DNA of 64,000 nt, taken from NCBI RefSeq assembly GCF_963169125.1, contig NC_084795.1, positions 189,384,214 through 189,448,213 of the forward strand. Direction: 5' to 3'. The stretch comes from Humulus lupulus (taxonomy: Eukaryota > Streptophyta > Magnoliopsida > Rosales > Cannabaceae). A model generated the notes under the pieces. The model saw nothing but the letters and a program-made list of their open reading frames with translations. It ran no database searches and was not told the origin of the DNA. The position numbers and the translations under genes were made by a program. The first letter of the stretch is position 1, and the number at the start of each line of letters is the position of its first letter. This document shows, one piece after another, positions 34,283 through 46,448 of the stretch.

Positions 34283-36679
34283 TGGAATATATTTCTTTTT
34301 TAGTGCTTCATTTGTAAATTAATATACATTTATATGCCCATGTATATTTTTATTTTTATTTTAATAGTTATATAAAAGAAAGAAAGAAAAAAGAAAAAAA
34401 TAATATATATATATATAAAGAGTGGAAAATTATACAAAAAAATTAAAATTGAAAAAAAAAGTACATATTTTGCATTGTAATTGTTGAGCATATGTTTGTA
34501 TTGTTTAAAGAAAATGATGGAAAAAAGGAATTGGGCAACAATGCGTAACTTGATGGGTAACTTCATTTGTAAATGGTAGAGAGCGATTTTATTCATGAGG
34601 TCGAAGAGAAGCTAGATTTTAAGATATTTAGCTTATAAATGTCCATCCTAATCCATATCTTAAGCCTAGCCTACATTACAACCATATAAAGTGTAAGATC
34701 CTAAAGTTGGCTTACTTATTTTAGGCATTTTTTCTATTACTCAATCAACATTATTTTGGTCTCACAAAATCAATTAAAGATTTTTATGATATAAAATATC
34801 TTAAATTCTTTCCTTATTTGTGTGATTTCAAATATGTATTTTTATACCACCTTATGGGAAACACAATCCTTTCATATTAATATGGATTATTCTGATTGTT
34901 TTTTATTTGATTCAAATAAAATATTTGTGATTTTTTAATAAAATATTGGTGGATTATTTTCTATTCTTATGTTTGTCTAGGTACATGTTGATCTGTCTAA
35001 TTGCCTGTCTTGCCGTGCAATTTGGGATACTGACATAACCGACAAACTTTCAATTAAGAGAATTCAGCGATATTCTCTTCTCTGATTTCGTAGGTTGCAA
35101 AAGGAAGACTTCTTCATATTATAAATTGAAGCCTTGACAAATTGGTGAAAATGAGCTTTTCACATGTCATTGAGTGCAATTCTTATTTGAAGAGTGTATT
35201 TGTATTTTTTTGAGATTAAGAGTGGAAATACTTAGTCTTGTTACTATGTGCATGTTGCACTATCTTTGATACCATTTTTTCTTATAGATTCAAGGTGTTA
35301 TTTCCATTGTGTTTACATCAACGGTGTTCGAGAGAGGAGTTGTTCAAAGTCTTTCTTCGGGAGGAAGAAAGCATCACGATCTTCTGGAGAAGAGCCATTC
35401 ATGTCTTTCTTCGGAAGGAAAAAATCAATCAATCCTCACCGAAGGGAGTTTGAGTGAATATCTGATTCTTGCTGAAATGAGATTGGTATTGAAATACAAA
35501 AGAGTGCGACAACGATATTGTAATATCTGCTCTCCTTAAAGGGGGGTATTTTAGTAATTTTCCTTGGTTAAAGGGAATCGATAATTATTTTGTGATTCAT
35601 GTGCTTTATGTTGGATGAATATGTTTTCATGATATTAAAATGTATGATTTATTTATTATGTATATTTATGGCTGTCCAAAGAATGAAGACAGTGATCACA
35701 TGTGTTCTTTCAAGTAGTAGGGGAAAAATTGTCAGGAACATCTAAGATTTGGGGTTAAAGTGCAATTATGAAATTTATGGTAGAAATTGCAATTTCTATA
35801 AGTTGAAACTATTAGTTTAAGAGTGAATTACTAAAAAGGGCATAGGTTAATTAATGTGGAGCTTATGATAAGGGATAATTTGGAGATAGATGTTGATTAC
35901 AAATAGATTAAGATGATCTAGGGTTAGGGTTTGAATCATTAAGGAAGAAGAAGAAGAATTCTCTTATCAAGCTTGGATCTTAAGTGTTATTTGTTATGAG
36001 ATTGAAGGAAATAATTCATGATAAAGGGTTATTGAATTTGTGGGGTAAGATTTCTTGTACATTCTTAAGTTTTCATTAAAGTTTATAAGTTTGATTGCAT
36101 GATAATGGTGATATGAGTAGATGTGAATGGTAGATTATTTTTAAATGATAGAAGTGCATGCTAGGGTCTATATTGTTGTTATTTAATCGTTAGAAACATG
36201 ATAGGAGTTAATGGATGGGTGATTATAGATCTGGTTGTTTGAGTTTTGAAATAGCTTGATGAGGAAGACAAAGTTAGGGTTCTTGAACCCAACCTTTCAT
36301 GAACCATGATGAATGCATGAATGTGTTATGATGTTGTTTTTATGAATAAAATATTTTGAGGGTATTAATTTTGGAGGTTTAGAACGATTGGACAAGATGA
36401 AAACGAAAAAGAAGTCGCACATGTGATTTCTGAAACGACCCAGAACGATTGGACAAGATGAAAACGAAAAAGAAGTCGCCACACACCCAGAAACGAGGTT
36501 TTACTTGTTTTGCTCAATTTTATTTGGGTTTGACATTTTTTCTTGGGTGTTTTTTGTTTGGTGGTTCTAGAATTTCTTGGGAACACTATAGAGTGATTTG
36601 GGTCCTGGAAAGTGTGAGGGTACTTGCATAATGATTTGTTTTGATATAATTTTCTAGAAGATGAAAGTTGTATGATGTT
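34283..36679 (+). other. Unassigned AT-rich remnant, possible Athila 3' LTR and other debris
   Basis: No gene is seen. The first part follows the presumed polypurine tract and may be 3' LTR, but I could not align it by eye to the 5' LTR end at 12141-12897. Around 35300-35450 there is a GA-rich stretch with repeated CTTCGGRAGGAA words. Two copies of a 38-bp segment starting AGAACGATTGG lie at 36381 and 36442. It is cut at 36680 by Tekay E. Confidence 0.35.
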
Positions 36680-37872
36680 TGTAACGTCCTAGATTTTAAG
36701 ACTCGATAATGCGAAAATATAAACGTTTTCATTTAACGAAATGTCTAAAAAAACCCCGTATATATTTTTTTTTAAAGTCATATGACCATATTTAATATTT
36801 AATACAAACATAGTTTATGAAAAGTAAAATGAGCTTTGTTTATGAAAATAAAACAACATTTCAAAAACAAAACAACTTCCCAAAAGGTCAGTCCACATGT
36901 ACATCCACAAAGTAGACTCCAGCGCTCGCTGCTCTGTTTTGCCCATGTTCTTACCTACATCTGGGAACAACTAGTTAAGTGAAAATGCTTAGTAAGTTCA
37001 ACTCTAAAACAAAAGTATGTAGAGAAGATAGGTGATGACTGACCACTCATAACAATAGCTCAACAAAATAAGGGTTTCGGATCCATCCAGACCCTAAGCA
37101 ATCAATTTCAAGAACGCAAAAGCGTCCTAGCAAACTTATGGTTATGCCTGATAACCAATGACAAACTATTTCAGATAAACAGATAAATCCCTGCACTCAT
37201 AAAATCCCAGAGCAAATAGATATAATATATCACAATATAATTCGAGACCAACGCTCGACAATTTCTGAAAATTCTGGCGTACCATGCCCTCCAACATATT
37301 TACTATCAATAGGGGAGAACTAAGTCTCAACACTAAGATCTAGCCAATAAATATCCCCATCAAGGGCAACTATCGAGTTACCTAGCGCATCGTTACTTAT
37401 CCAAAAGTAAATCCCTCACAAGGGTAACCATTAAGTTACCTAGGACATTGCTACTATTCAAGAGTTTAATCAAAGTTATACGAGTTTACAGAGACAATTA
37501 TGTTAATCGGTGGTGCTGGCGAGCAGTTGTCCCTAGGGTGTTCAATCTCACTCAAACTTGGCAACCCCTAGTATCTCTAGACACTCTCACCGAATGGCCA
37601 ATATTCACGGCTGCTATCCGGGAATAACTTATCAGAGCACTTGCTTGGGTTCTAACCATTCAATGATTAAGTAAGCATGAGAGCCCCCAGGTCCCATTCA
37701 TTTTGGTGCCCCTAGGTTTAAAGGAGCAATCCTCACATCTTGGCCACTAGTCACAGTAGTGAACCGGACATAATAAAATCAAACAAGCAGTGTGACGGGG
37801 ATCAGCCCTCTAGGATATGACGGATATCTACCTGTCATATTTTTGAATCAGCAACTACCCGACTAACATCTC

Positions 37873-40247
37873 TGTAACGACCCAAAATCACTAATAAGGC
37901 TTAAGGGCCTTGATTAGTGTGCCGGGAGGGCATAATTGGGATTAGAATGAATGTTATTGATTTAAATGCATAATTATATGATTAATAATGTTTGTATGAT
38001 AATTGATGATAATGTGATATAAATATGTTGTATATGTGAGAACCACATTATTATGTGGATAAATCTGCAGCTGGCGACTCGAGGCGATCCTAGGGCTAGA
38101 TAGCGGGAAAAGTCACAACGGGGCATTATAATTGACTTTGGACAAGTCAAGGAGTATTTTAGGTATCGGGTAGTGATTTAGACTATTGAGTGATGAAAAT
38201 AAATAATTGGAGATATATTTGAGGTTAGGATGTCTAGGCGGGATTATTGGGGGATTTTACTGTTTTGCCCTCAGGGACGTTTCCGGCACCCCGAGCTTTG
38301 GGATTAGTATAATAACCTAAGGATATACTTGGAAGACTTTATAAAATACTAGACACAGGAAGTATAAACCGACCCGTTCTCAACTCTTTCTCTCTCTTCT
38401 CTCTCCTAAGGAAGAACAACTCTGAGTTTTCAAGAGAATCAAGCTGAATATTTGGGAATTGAAGGGAGTAATATGGAGGATTAGCTCAGGAACTGATCAA
38501 GAGTTGAAATAGAGCCAAGGTAAGCTTTTCATTTTTGTTTCTATGGTTGGGAATTTTGAGAAAATGACTGAGTTTTGATAGTTGTGATTTTGACATTTAA
38601 GGTGGAGTTTGAGACTTGAAACTCTGAAGATAGGCCAGGGGGTCCTTGGAGAAACGATTCTACAACTGAGGTAAGGTTCAATTCAAGGTTTGATGGTTGA
38701 ATTTTAGAGTTTCCATGGCTGGGTTTTGTGTTTTCAAGTTAGGAAGTTTCAGTAATTGAAATGGGTCTTTGATGGGTTTCTAGCCTAGGATTCAGCTGGG
38801 TTGAGTTGTTGGAATCTTGTGGAAAGTCTTTGGATAATTGAGTTGTGGATTTAGGGTGGTTTTGAGTGAGTTTCCATGAGGTTTGAGAGTTAAAAATGGT
38901 GGTTTTTCTAGGTTCGAAGGGGTCAGGCCGCGACATGGTTCTTGGTGAGCCGCGGCCATTGGAAGTTGAGTTGTTCTGAGGAAGGAGGGCAGGCCGTGGC
39001 ATGGTTCTTGGTGAGCCGCGACCCTTGGAAGTTGAGTTGTTCTGAGGAAGGAGGGCTGGCCGCGGCATGGCCTAAGGAATGTCGCGACCCTTACATGTTT
39101 TTGTGCCCATGGAAGGTTCTGTCTGGGGCCATGCCGCTACATGGATGGGCCATGCCGGGGCCCTTAAGGGATTTTGGGATTTTGAGATTTTAGGCTTGAG
39201 AATTTAACCTAGGGTGCTCGGGGTTGAGTCTTTTACCATATTTGGTGAAGTTCAATGTTCCGAGGACTAGAACTTGGTTTAGAAACTCATTTAAGATTGT
39301 TAATGGTATCCTTCATCATGGTTGTGACTAGGTGCTAAGCTAGGGCTCGGGGATCGGATCGCGCTCAAGGGGTATCGCCCGTAACCAATTCATCTAGAAG
39401 CTAAAGGTAAGAAAACTACACCCGGATGAATATTTGAACGGGACTAAGGGCTCCCTGATGTATATATGACTGAAAGAATGGTATTACGCCATGTAAATTG
39501 TAAACCAACGGCCTAAGGGTGCCACGGTTAACTTGTGCAATTGGCACGGCTCAGACACTGGTATCCGAGGACAGCTTATTATGCACTGAGCACAGTTTAA
39601 GCGGGCCGGGGTCAGTGGGTTAAACAGAGGGTGCGACCTAAGGTTTCGGCCCTAGTATTTGTGATTGTTGATTATTATATTTGGCTATGAATGTGATTAA
39701 TGAGAGTGCTGAATAATCTAAGTATAGATGAAGTTATTGTTCCTTGAAGTATGCTTATATGCTATGGGTTGAATGTCTGAACATGCTTACTAGAATATCT
39801 ATCTTAAAATATTGTATATGCTGTGTATGTTGTTTTCTTGCTGGGCCTTGGCTCACGGGTGCTGCGTGGTGCAGGTAAAGGCAAGGGCAGGATTGATCAA
39901 CCCTGATTGGAGAGCTCTGCTGGGTGACTGTACATGTCAGGCCGCTCAACCGCCACGGTTGAGGAGATTACATGGACAAGAGGACCAGAACCTTGTGTTT
40001 TTCCTTAGTATGGCTAATGTTTACTCTTAACTGCTGAATTTTGTAAACCAACTTTTAAACATTGTACTTTTGGGGATCCCTTCTGTAAATGGATTATAAT
40101 TTATTAAATGTTTCTTTTGTGGCCAAAATGTCTTTTAGCCCTAGAACACTTTAGCTAATGACACGTTTTGAGTAAACGACTTGATTAGCAAGTCTCACAT
40201 CTTTATAAACACACAGTGTAGCGATCTTGGCTATCCAGGGCGTTACA
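37873..40247 (+). repeat. TGTAACG-type solo LTR (2375 bp)
   Basis: Begins TGTAACGACCCAAA and ends CAGGGCGTTACA, with flanks ATCTC (37868-37872) and ATCCC (40248-40252), a 5-bp duplication with one change. A TATA-like AGTATAAACC near 38360 is followed by a CT-rich stretch. The conserved block is at 39840-39888. It lies in the E LTR. About 100 bp repeats of GGTTCTTGGTGAGCCGCG text occur near 38938-39060. Confidence 0.88.
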
Positions 40248-40690
40248 ATCCCTATGTAAACTTTCTACTGCAGTGTATACATGTGCATGTGTCTCTATTC
40301 TAACATACATTACACTAGTCATTTCATGTTGTAGCCACACAATAGAAGTTGAATTACCTGGAGTCCTTAGCTCTTAGCAGGATTTCACCCTCCAATGTAC
40401 AATGCAGTTATGCTTAGTCAATACTATAATTATCTATACAATATAATTGGATTAATTATGACACTCATAATTCATTATTATTATTTTGGGCAGTTTGGTC
40501 ATTTTAAAAATCATTTGTAAGGATTAAAGATCCTTATTTTGTTTAAACCCATTCAAGAAATTCATACGCAAAAATTTGAGACTAAACCCTAAGTCTCGTG
40601 GAGACCTATCTTATAGTCTCAATACCTAGGCTCAGGTATCGCAATAGTGTTTCCCATAATCCACTAAAAATCTTATTATTTTAAAGTTTC

Positions 40691-42963
40691 TGTAACGCCC
40701 TGGGTAGCCAAGACCGTTAAACTGTGTGTTTATAAAGGTGCAAGACTTGCTAATCAAGTCGTTTAGTTGAAAATGTGCACTATAACCATTATTGAACTAG
40801 GGTTAAAAGATTTTGGTCATAAAAGATACATTTCATTTAAATAAACACTTCATACATGGGATCCCAAAAGAAATAGAGTTTAAAGGACAGTTTACAAAAA
40901 TTTCAGGGTTATATACAACTACAAGCCACTCTAAGGGCAAAGTAGACATTTAAGGTTCTTATGTCCCTGTCCATCCCTCGACCGTGGCGGCCGAGCAGCT
41001 GACTATGTACATTCTGCCTCTAGAGCTCTCCAAATCTGGGTTGGTTCAGCTTACCCTTGCCTTTACCTGCACCACGTAGCACCCGTGAGTCAAGGCCCAG
41101 CATGAAAAACCATAAAATTATAGCATGATCAATATCAATAATCAAATAATTCATTAAGCATAACCATATATTCAACAGTTCATAACATTCACATGTTCAA
41201 TGAAAATAATCAGTAAATCCACAATCTAACATCCAGATATTCAGCATATCATATTCATCAAATTAACATCAATAACCATGTCATACAATAACCACGGTCG
41301 ATGCCCTTAGGTCGCACCCTTTGTTTATCTCACTGACTCTGGTTCGCTTAAACCGAGCTCAGTGAATATTAAGCTGTCCTCAGCTACCAGTGGCCGAGCC
41401 GTGTCCAGTGTGTCAATATTAATTCCGACACTCTTAGGTCATTTATTTCATGTTCACATGACATAATACCATCATACAATGTTGCATACAAGTATAGGGA
41501 ACCCTTAGTCCCAACATAGTCACACAAACGGGTGCCGTTTTCTTACCTTTAATTCTGAATGCTTTGGTTAAGAAAGTCGACCCTCGAGCACGATCCCGTC
41601 CCAAGCCCTAGCAAACACCTAGTCACAACCAAGATAAGGGATTCCATCAATAATAAGTGAATAAAGGTTTCCAGACCAAGTTCTAGCCTTCGGGACATCG
41701 AATTCCACCAAACACGGTAGTGGAATCGATCCTGAACACCCTAGGTTAAGTTCCCGCACCTAAAACCTTCCCAAAGCCAAAAATGCCCTTAAGAGTCGAA
41801 GCCCTAAGCCCTCCATGCTGCGGCCCACCTCTAACCAGAGGCCCAGCCTCCCCAAGTGGCAGACACGCACCGCGGCCCTAAGCTTCCCATGCCGCAGCCC
41901 GCCCTTCTTTTTTGGCTCCCATCTGTTCTAGAGGGTCGCGAGACACCAAGAACAGAGCTGCAGTCCGACCCCTTCAAACCCAGAAAAATCACCATTTCCA
42001 ATAACCAAACCTCAATCAAATCAACTTAAAACCATCCCAATGACATAATTTAACTATCACAAACACCCTAACATGTTCCCAGTAGCAAAACCCAACAAGA
42101 ACCTAGCTTAAATCATCATCCAAAACTTCAATTCAGTCTTTAACATCAAAATCCCAAGAACACTAAAACTCAGCCAAGAACTACATAATTAAATGGCTAA
42201 AATCATAATTCAAAGCTTACCTTAATTGAATATTGAATCCACCAAATTTCTACTAAGTTACTCCCCAAAATTCCAGCTCAAATCCTTGTATTTCTAGCTA
42301 AAATTTCCCTTAGGTTTCAATGGTTTAGCTTGAGAGAGTTTTGAGAAAGAGATGAGTGAGCTGAGAGAAAGAGAAGGGTTCGTTTAGGCAGCTTCTACTT
42401 ATTTCTCTTATTTTTATCTTATCTAGCTTACGTCACTTAAGTTAATCCCAAGGCTCGGGGTACCAAAAACGTCCCCGAGGGCAAAATGGTAAATTTCCCC
42501 AATATTCCCTCCTAAACTCTCTAACTTCAAATATATCTCCAAATATGTACTTTCATAACCTAATAACCCAAATAAATATCTAATACCCAAAATACCCCTT
42601 TACTAACCTCGAGTCAAGTATTGGGTCCCGTTGTGACTTTCTCGCTAATTGGCTCCCTAAGATCGCCTCGTGCCGTACGCTGCAAATATATCCACATAAT
42701 AATGTGATCTCTACAATTATAACATATAATCACATTTATGCCCTCAACGGGCCAAAATTAAAAATATGCCCCTTCAAGCTAAACAAGGCCTACATGCATA
42801 CTAATACTCATAAACAGGCATTTCATATATCCAAATAATCATATAAGCATGCTTATCACATAATCATGCATTAAGTCATTTAAATCACACAAAAACTAAT
42901 TATGTCCTCCTGGCACACTAATCAAGGCCCTTAAGCCTGATTAGTGATTTTTGGGTCATTACA
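40691..42963 (-). repeat. TGTAACG-type solo LTR, minus orientation (2273 bp)
   Basis: Begins TGTAACGCCCTGGG and ends GGGTCATTACA, with perfect flanks GTTTC at 40686-40690 and 42964-42968. The conserved block in reverse is at about 41058-41105. It lies in the E LTR, 443 bp from the plus-oriented relative, so the two are inverted. Confidence 0.9.
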
Positions 42964-45059
42964 GTTTCGCTATTAACCTGTACTTTCAACAAGTCGGTTA
43001 AATATATAAAATATTTTAGCCGATATTATATCAAGAAAATACTAATCAAATTCCTAAATTAATTTTCAAGAAAATTTTCTCTTAATTTTCCTTTTATTTT
43101 TCTTAAGGTTTTAATCTCTAGAAATTGTTTTAAGAAAATAGCCTAATTTTAACTTAATTAGGAAAAACCATTAATAATTGCTTACCTTGACTAGTTAATT
43201 CTCCGAAGTAAATTAATTAAGTTTACTTACTAAAAATACTTTACTTATTTTTTTTTTGAAAATATAGGGTTTCAAACCCTCTTTTAATTTATTAATAAAT
43301 TAGATCTTTTATTTTTAGAAAGAATAAAATATTCTCACTAATTGTGAATACCTCATTTTTCATATTTTTAACTATATAATTTGTTAGGTCAAAACTTGAA
43401 ATATACTAACCCATTTGTTACCAAAATTTCCCAATTCAATCTTTCGTATGTCATTTAGGCCTCTGTAAGATCTTAGGTCAAAAAGACTATTTTCTATTGG
43501 TGAAAACATTTTTCAAACATAGAGGTAAATATTACTTTATTTTAAAGTCCTTATTTTTTCCAAACTTTGGCACTTAATAACACTCAAACCATTTAGTATT
43601 TTGTTACCAAATTTTACAGAGAAATACTAGGGTATGCCGAGAACATCTCCACCAAATGTTAGAAAAAACGGAGTTAATTCTCTAGATAAAATGGCTGTCC
43701 AAACTTGGTCCCAAAATTAAGAATACGAAAAAATAGTTTTTTTACCTAAACTTTAAAATAGCATGACTAACTCATTTCTAAACGTTTTTTAGTGTTTCAA
43801 ATGCTCAAATTCATGTACTCCATCTCAAAAACATCACAGAATTATTTATTTTTATAAAAATAGTTATATAGTAGATTCTTGACCCCTTGGAAGTCAAGGC
43901 TCAAAACCCTTTTTTGTTTTTTAATTTTTGGTTTTAGGGTTTTCAACAAAACCCTTAGGGATTTTGGGTCCCTATTTTCACAATCAACTTACAAGCATCA
44001 TAAAGATTATCAAGCAACTACAATAGCCTTATTACATTACCAATAAGAAATTTTAAGCATTAAATACACAAAATAATGCATAAAAATAAAAACTATACAA
44101 AAACAACCTTAAAAAGTAAACATTTTACCTCTTGTTGTTCTTGCTTTAGGTTTTGATGTTTCTACTAGCTTTAGAACTTTCAAAACTCTTTCGAAACCTT
44201 AAACCAACTCCCCAAAAAAAAAAATATAGTTAGTTATTGAAATATTTATGGTTAAAAACTTTATAAAAGTCAAGTTTTTGAAACTTTTACCGTAGGGAAA
44301 CTCTTCCAAGATCAAGGCATAAGCTTCCAAGGTTTCTTAGTGTCTTTGGTAGTTGAAAAGGGTGAGAAAACTTGAGAGAACTTTTTTGAACAAGATGAGA
44401 GTGAGGGAAGAGGAGGGGGTTCGGTTTTGGGAGGGTGGAAGAGCCTAGACAACAAAATAAAAATATAAAAACACTTAAGTGTTTTTACTTTATGCCACTT
44501 TGTGTCATTAACATTAATTTGATGCAATTAAAGCTTTAATCAATTTTCTATAACCCTTTTTAACTCTTATAAAATATTTAAAAAAAAAAACAAACACACA
44601 TATTAATTAAATTAAATGTCTCTCACATTTAATTTAATTAATAACACAATACAATTTAACCTAAGATCCATTTATGTAATAAAATTCCATAATTAGGAAA
44701 AAATTTAAGCATTTAACACAAAATGCCCTAAAATTTCCATTTCCTATTAGGATTATTATTTTTGACCAAAATTTAATTTTATATGAATTTATTTTATGCC
44801 CAAAATATATTTGCCATAGTTTATCAATTTTTTTTCCTGAGATTTTTACTCGATTAGAGTTTTTGTGTCGGTCCAAGACCAAAAGTCTTATCTTGACTTT
44901 TAATCACAAAATTCATAATTTCGCTAGCAGTAACACATGGAAATAAATTACAATAAAATATAATATTAGTTAAAATAATATTCTTAACTCAGGGAAAACA
45001 ATCCCGACCCAAGTCGTTTAAAGGTACAAGAAACACAGGGCATTACAATACCTACAATT

Positions 45060-46448
45060 TATAGAGGTTTCGTCCTCGAAACTTAAAAAAAATGAGGATA
45101 AAACTCCCTCATCTTTTCTTATGTTTCCTAGGTTGCCTATTCTATGTCGTGGTTACACCACTGCACCTTTACCAACTGCACGATCTTGTTCCTCAACACT
45201 TTTTCCTTTCTGTCTAGAATTATCATTGACTTCTTCTCATAGACGAGTCGAGGATCAACGCTCAGCTGCTCATAGCTGAGTACATGCAAGGGATTGTGCA
45301 CATATTATATCAACATGGATACATGAAACAAGTCATGCACCTTAGACAAGGCTGGCAGAAGAGCTAAACGATAAGCTACTTCCCCGATGCTCTCTATGAT
45401 TTCGAAAGGTCCAACAAACCTTGGGCTAAGCTTTCCTTTCTTCCCAAACCGCATAGCCCCTTGTAGCAGAGCTACCTTTAGCAGCACATTATCACCAACC
45501 TTATACACTAGGGGTCTCCTGCATCGGTCGACATATTTTCGTCATCGATCTATCCAAGTTTGCAAGCATTGCCTTATCTGCCGGATGCCTCGGTAACATG
45601 ATCAACCTCATCCAATCTGAGAAACTTTCTTTCATTGGCCTCGTGCCAATGAATAGTTGATCGACATTTCCTTTCGTACAAAGCCTTATATAGAGCCATC
45701 TAGATGGAATCATGATAGATGCTGTGGTATGCGAACTTTATCAGTGGAAGCTTCTCATTCCATGACCCTTGAAAGTCATGCACACAGGCTCTTAGCATAT
45801 CTTCCAGGGCCTGAATTGTTTATTCGCTTTGATCATCTGTTTGTGGGTGGAAAGAGGTGTTGAACTTTAGTTTAGTACTACCCAACCTCGTTTGGATTCT
45901 ATCCCATAATGTCGAGGTGAAACGTCTGTCGTGATCAGATACGATGGAGTTGGGTACACATGTAGTCTCACTATTTCTACAATGTAAATATATGCCAACT
46001 TATGTGGCCCACAAGTTACCTTGATCAGCAAGAGTTGGGTGCACATGTGCCCCTTGCGAGTGGTTGGTAGACCTGCGACAAAGTCCATGGTGACCATCTC
46101 CCACTTCCATTACAAAATTTCCAAGGGATGCAACAATCAGGCTGGTCGTTGATGCTCGACCTTTGTGTTCTGACAAGACAAGAATTGTGCCACATATTCA
46201 GTTGTATCCTTTTTCATCCTAGGCCACCAAATGTACTTCTTCAAGTCTTGGTACATTTTCGTGGTGCTTGGATGCAAGGCATAAGGAGCATTATGAACAT
46301 TTTCGCGGTGCCTGTTGTCTCCGGAACACATATTCTACCCTTGAAGTCCAGTACTCCATCGTCGGAGATATGGAATCCTGGTCGCACCTCCTTCCTCAAT
46401 TCATTCATCAGTCTTTGTACCCAAGGATTAACTAACTACCCCCCTTTT
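45060..46448 (-). pseudogene. Tekay E integrase and chromodomain, decayed
   Basis: Read on the minus strand: zinc-finger region (APYALHPSTTKMYQDLKKYI, CQNTKVEHQRPA, about 46137-46270), start of the catalytic core (MVTMDFVAGLP at about 46097), the C-terminal domain (FGKKGKLSPRFVGPFEIIES, HDLFHVSMLI, 45305-45508), and a chromodomain-like end (ILDRKEKVLRNKIVQLVKVQ near 45200). Several stops and frameshifts separate these pieces. The chromodomain places E among chromoviruses and in active relatives directs insertion to marked chromatin. F begins at 46449 inside the sequence upstream of the zinc finger. Confidence 0.85.

Larger units (their letters stand above)
36680..45047 (-). repeat. 3' LTR of Tekay E (about 3.7 kb without inserts)
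   Basis: Plus-strand ends are TGTAACGTCCTAG at 36680 and ACAGGGCATTACA at 45047. The left flank is ATGTT; the matching right flank would be outside the window. Own segments are 36680-37872, 40248-40690 and 42964-45047. They are AT-rich and noncoding. Confidence 0.8.
36680..46448 (-). mobile_element. Tekay-like chromovirus E, 3' half (minus strand)
   Basis: Contains the 3' LTR (36680-45047, with two nested solo LTRs) and the integrase/chromodomain end of pol (45048-46448). Tekay element F cuts E at 46449. The rest of E (RT, protease, gag, 5' LTR) should lie to the right of F and Tat B, beyond the window. Confidence 0.85.

Noticed and set aside
13895..42963. TGTAACG-ended insertions as terminal-inverted-repeat DNA transposons
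   Set aside because: The inverted match is short, the ends are TG...CA with 5-bp duplications and there are promoter-like features, which fits solo LTRs better. Kept as a finding because no complete element is present.
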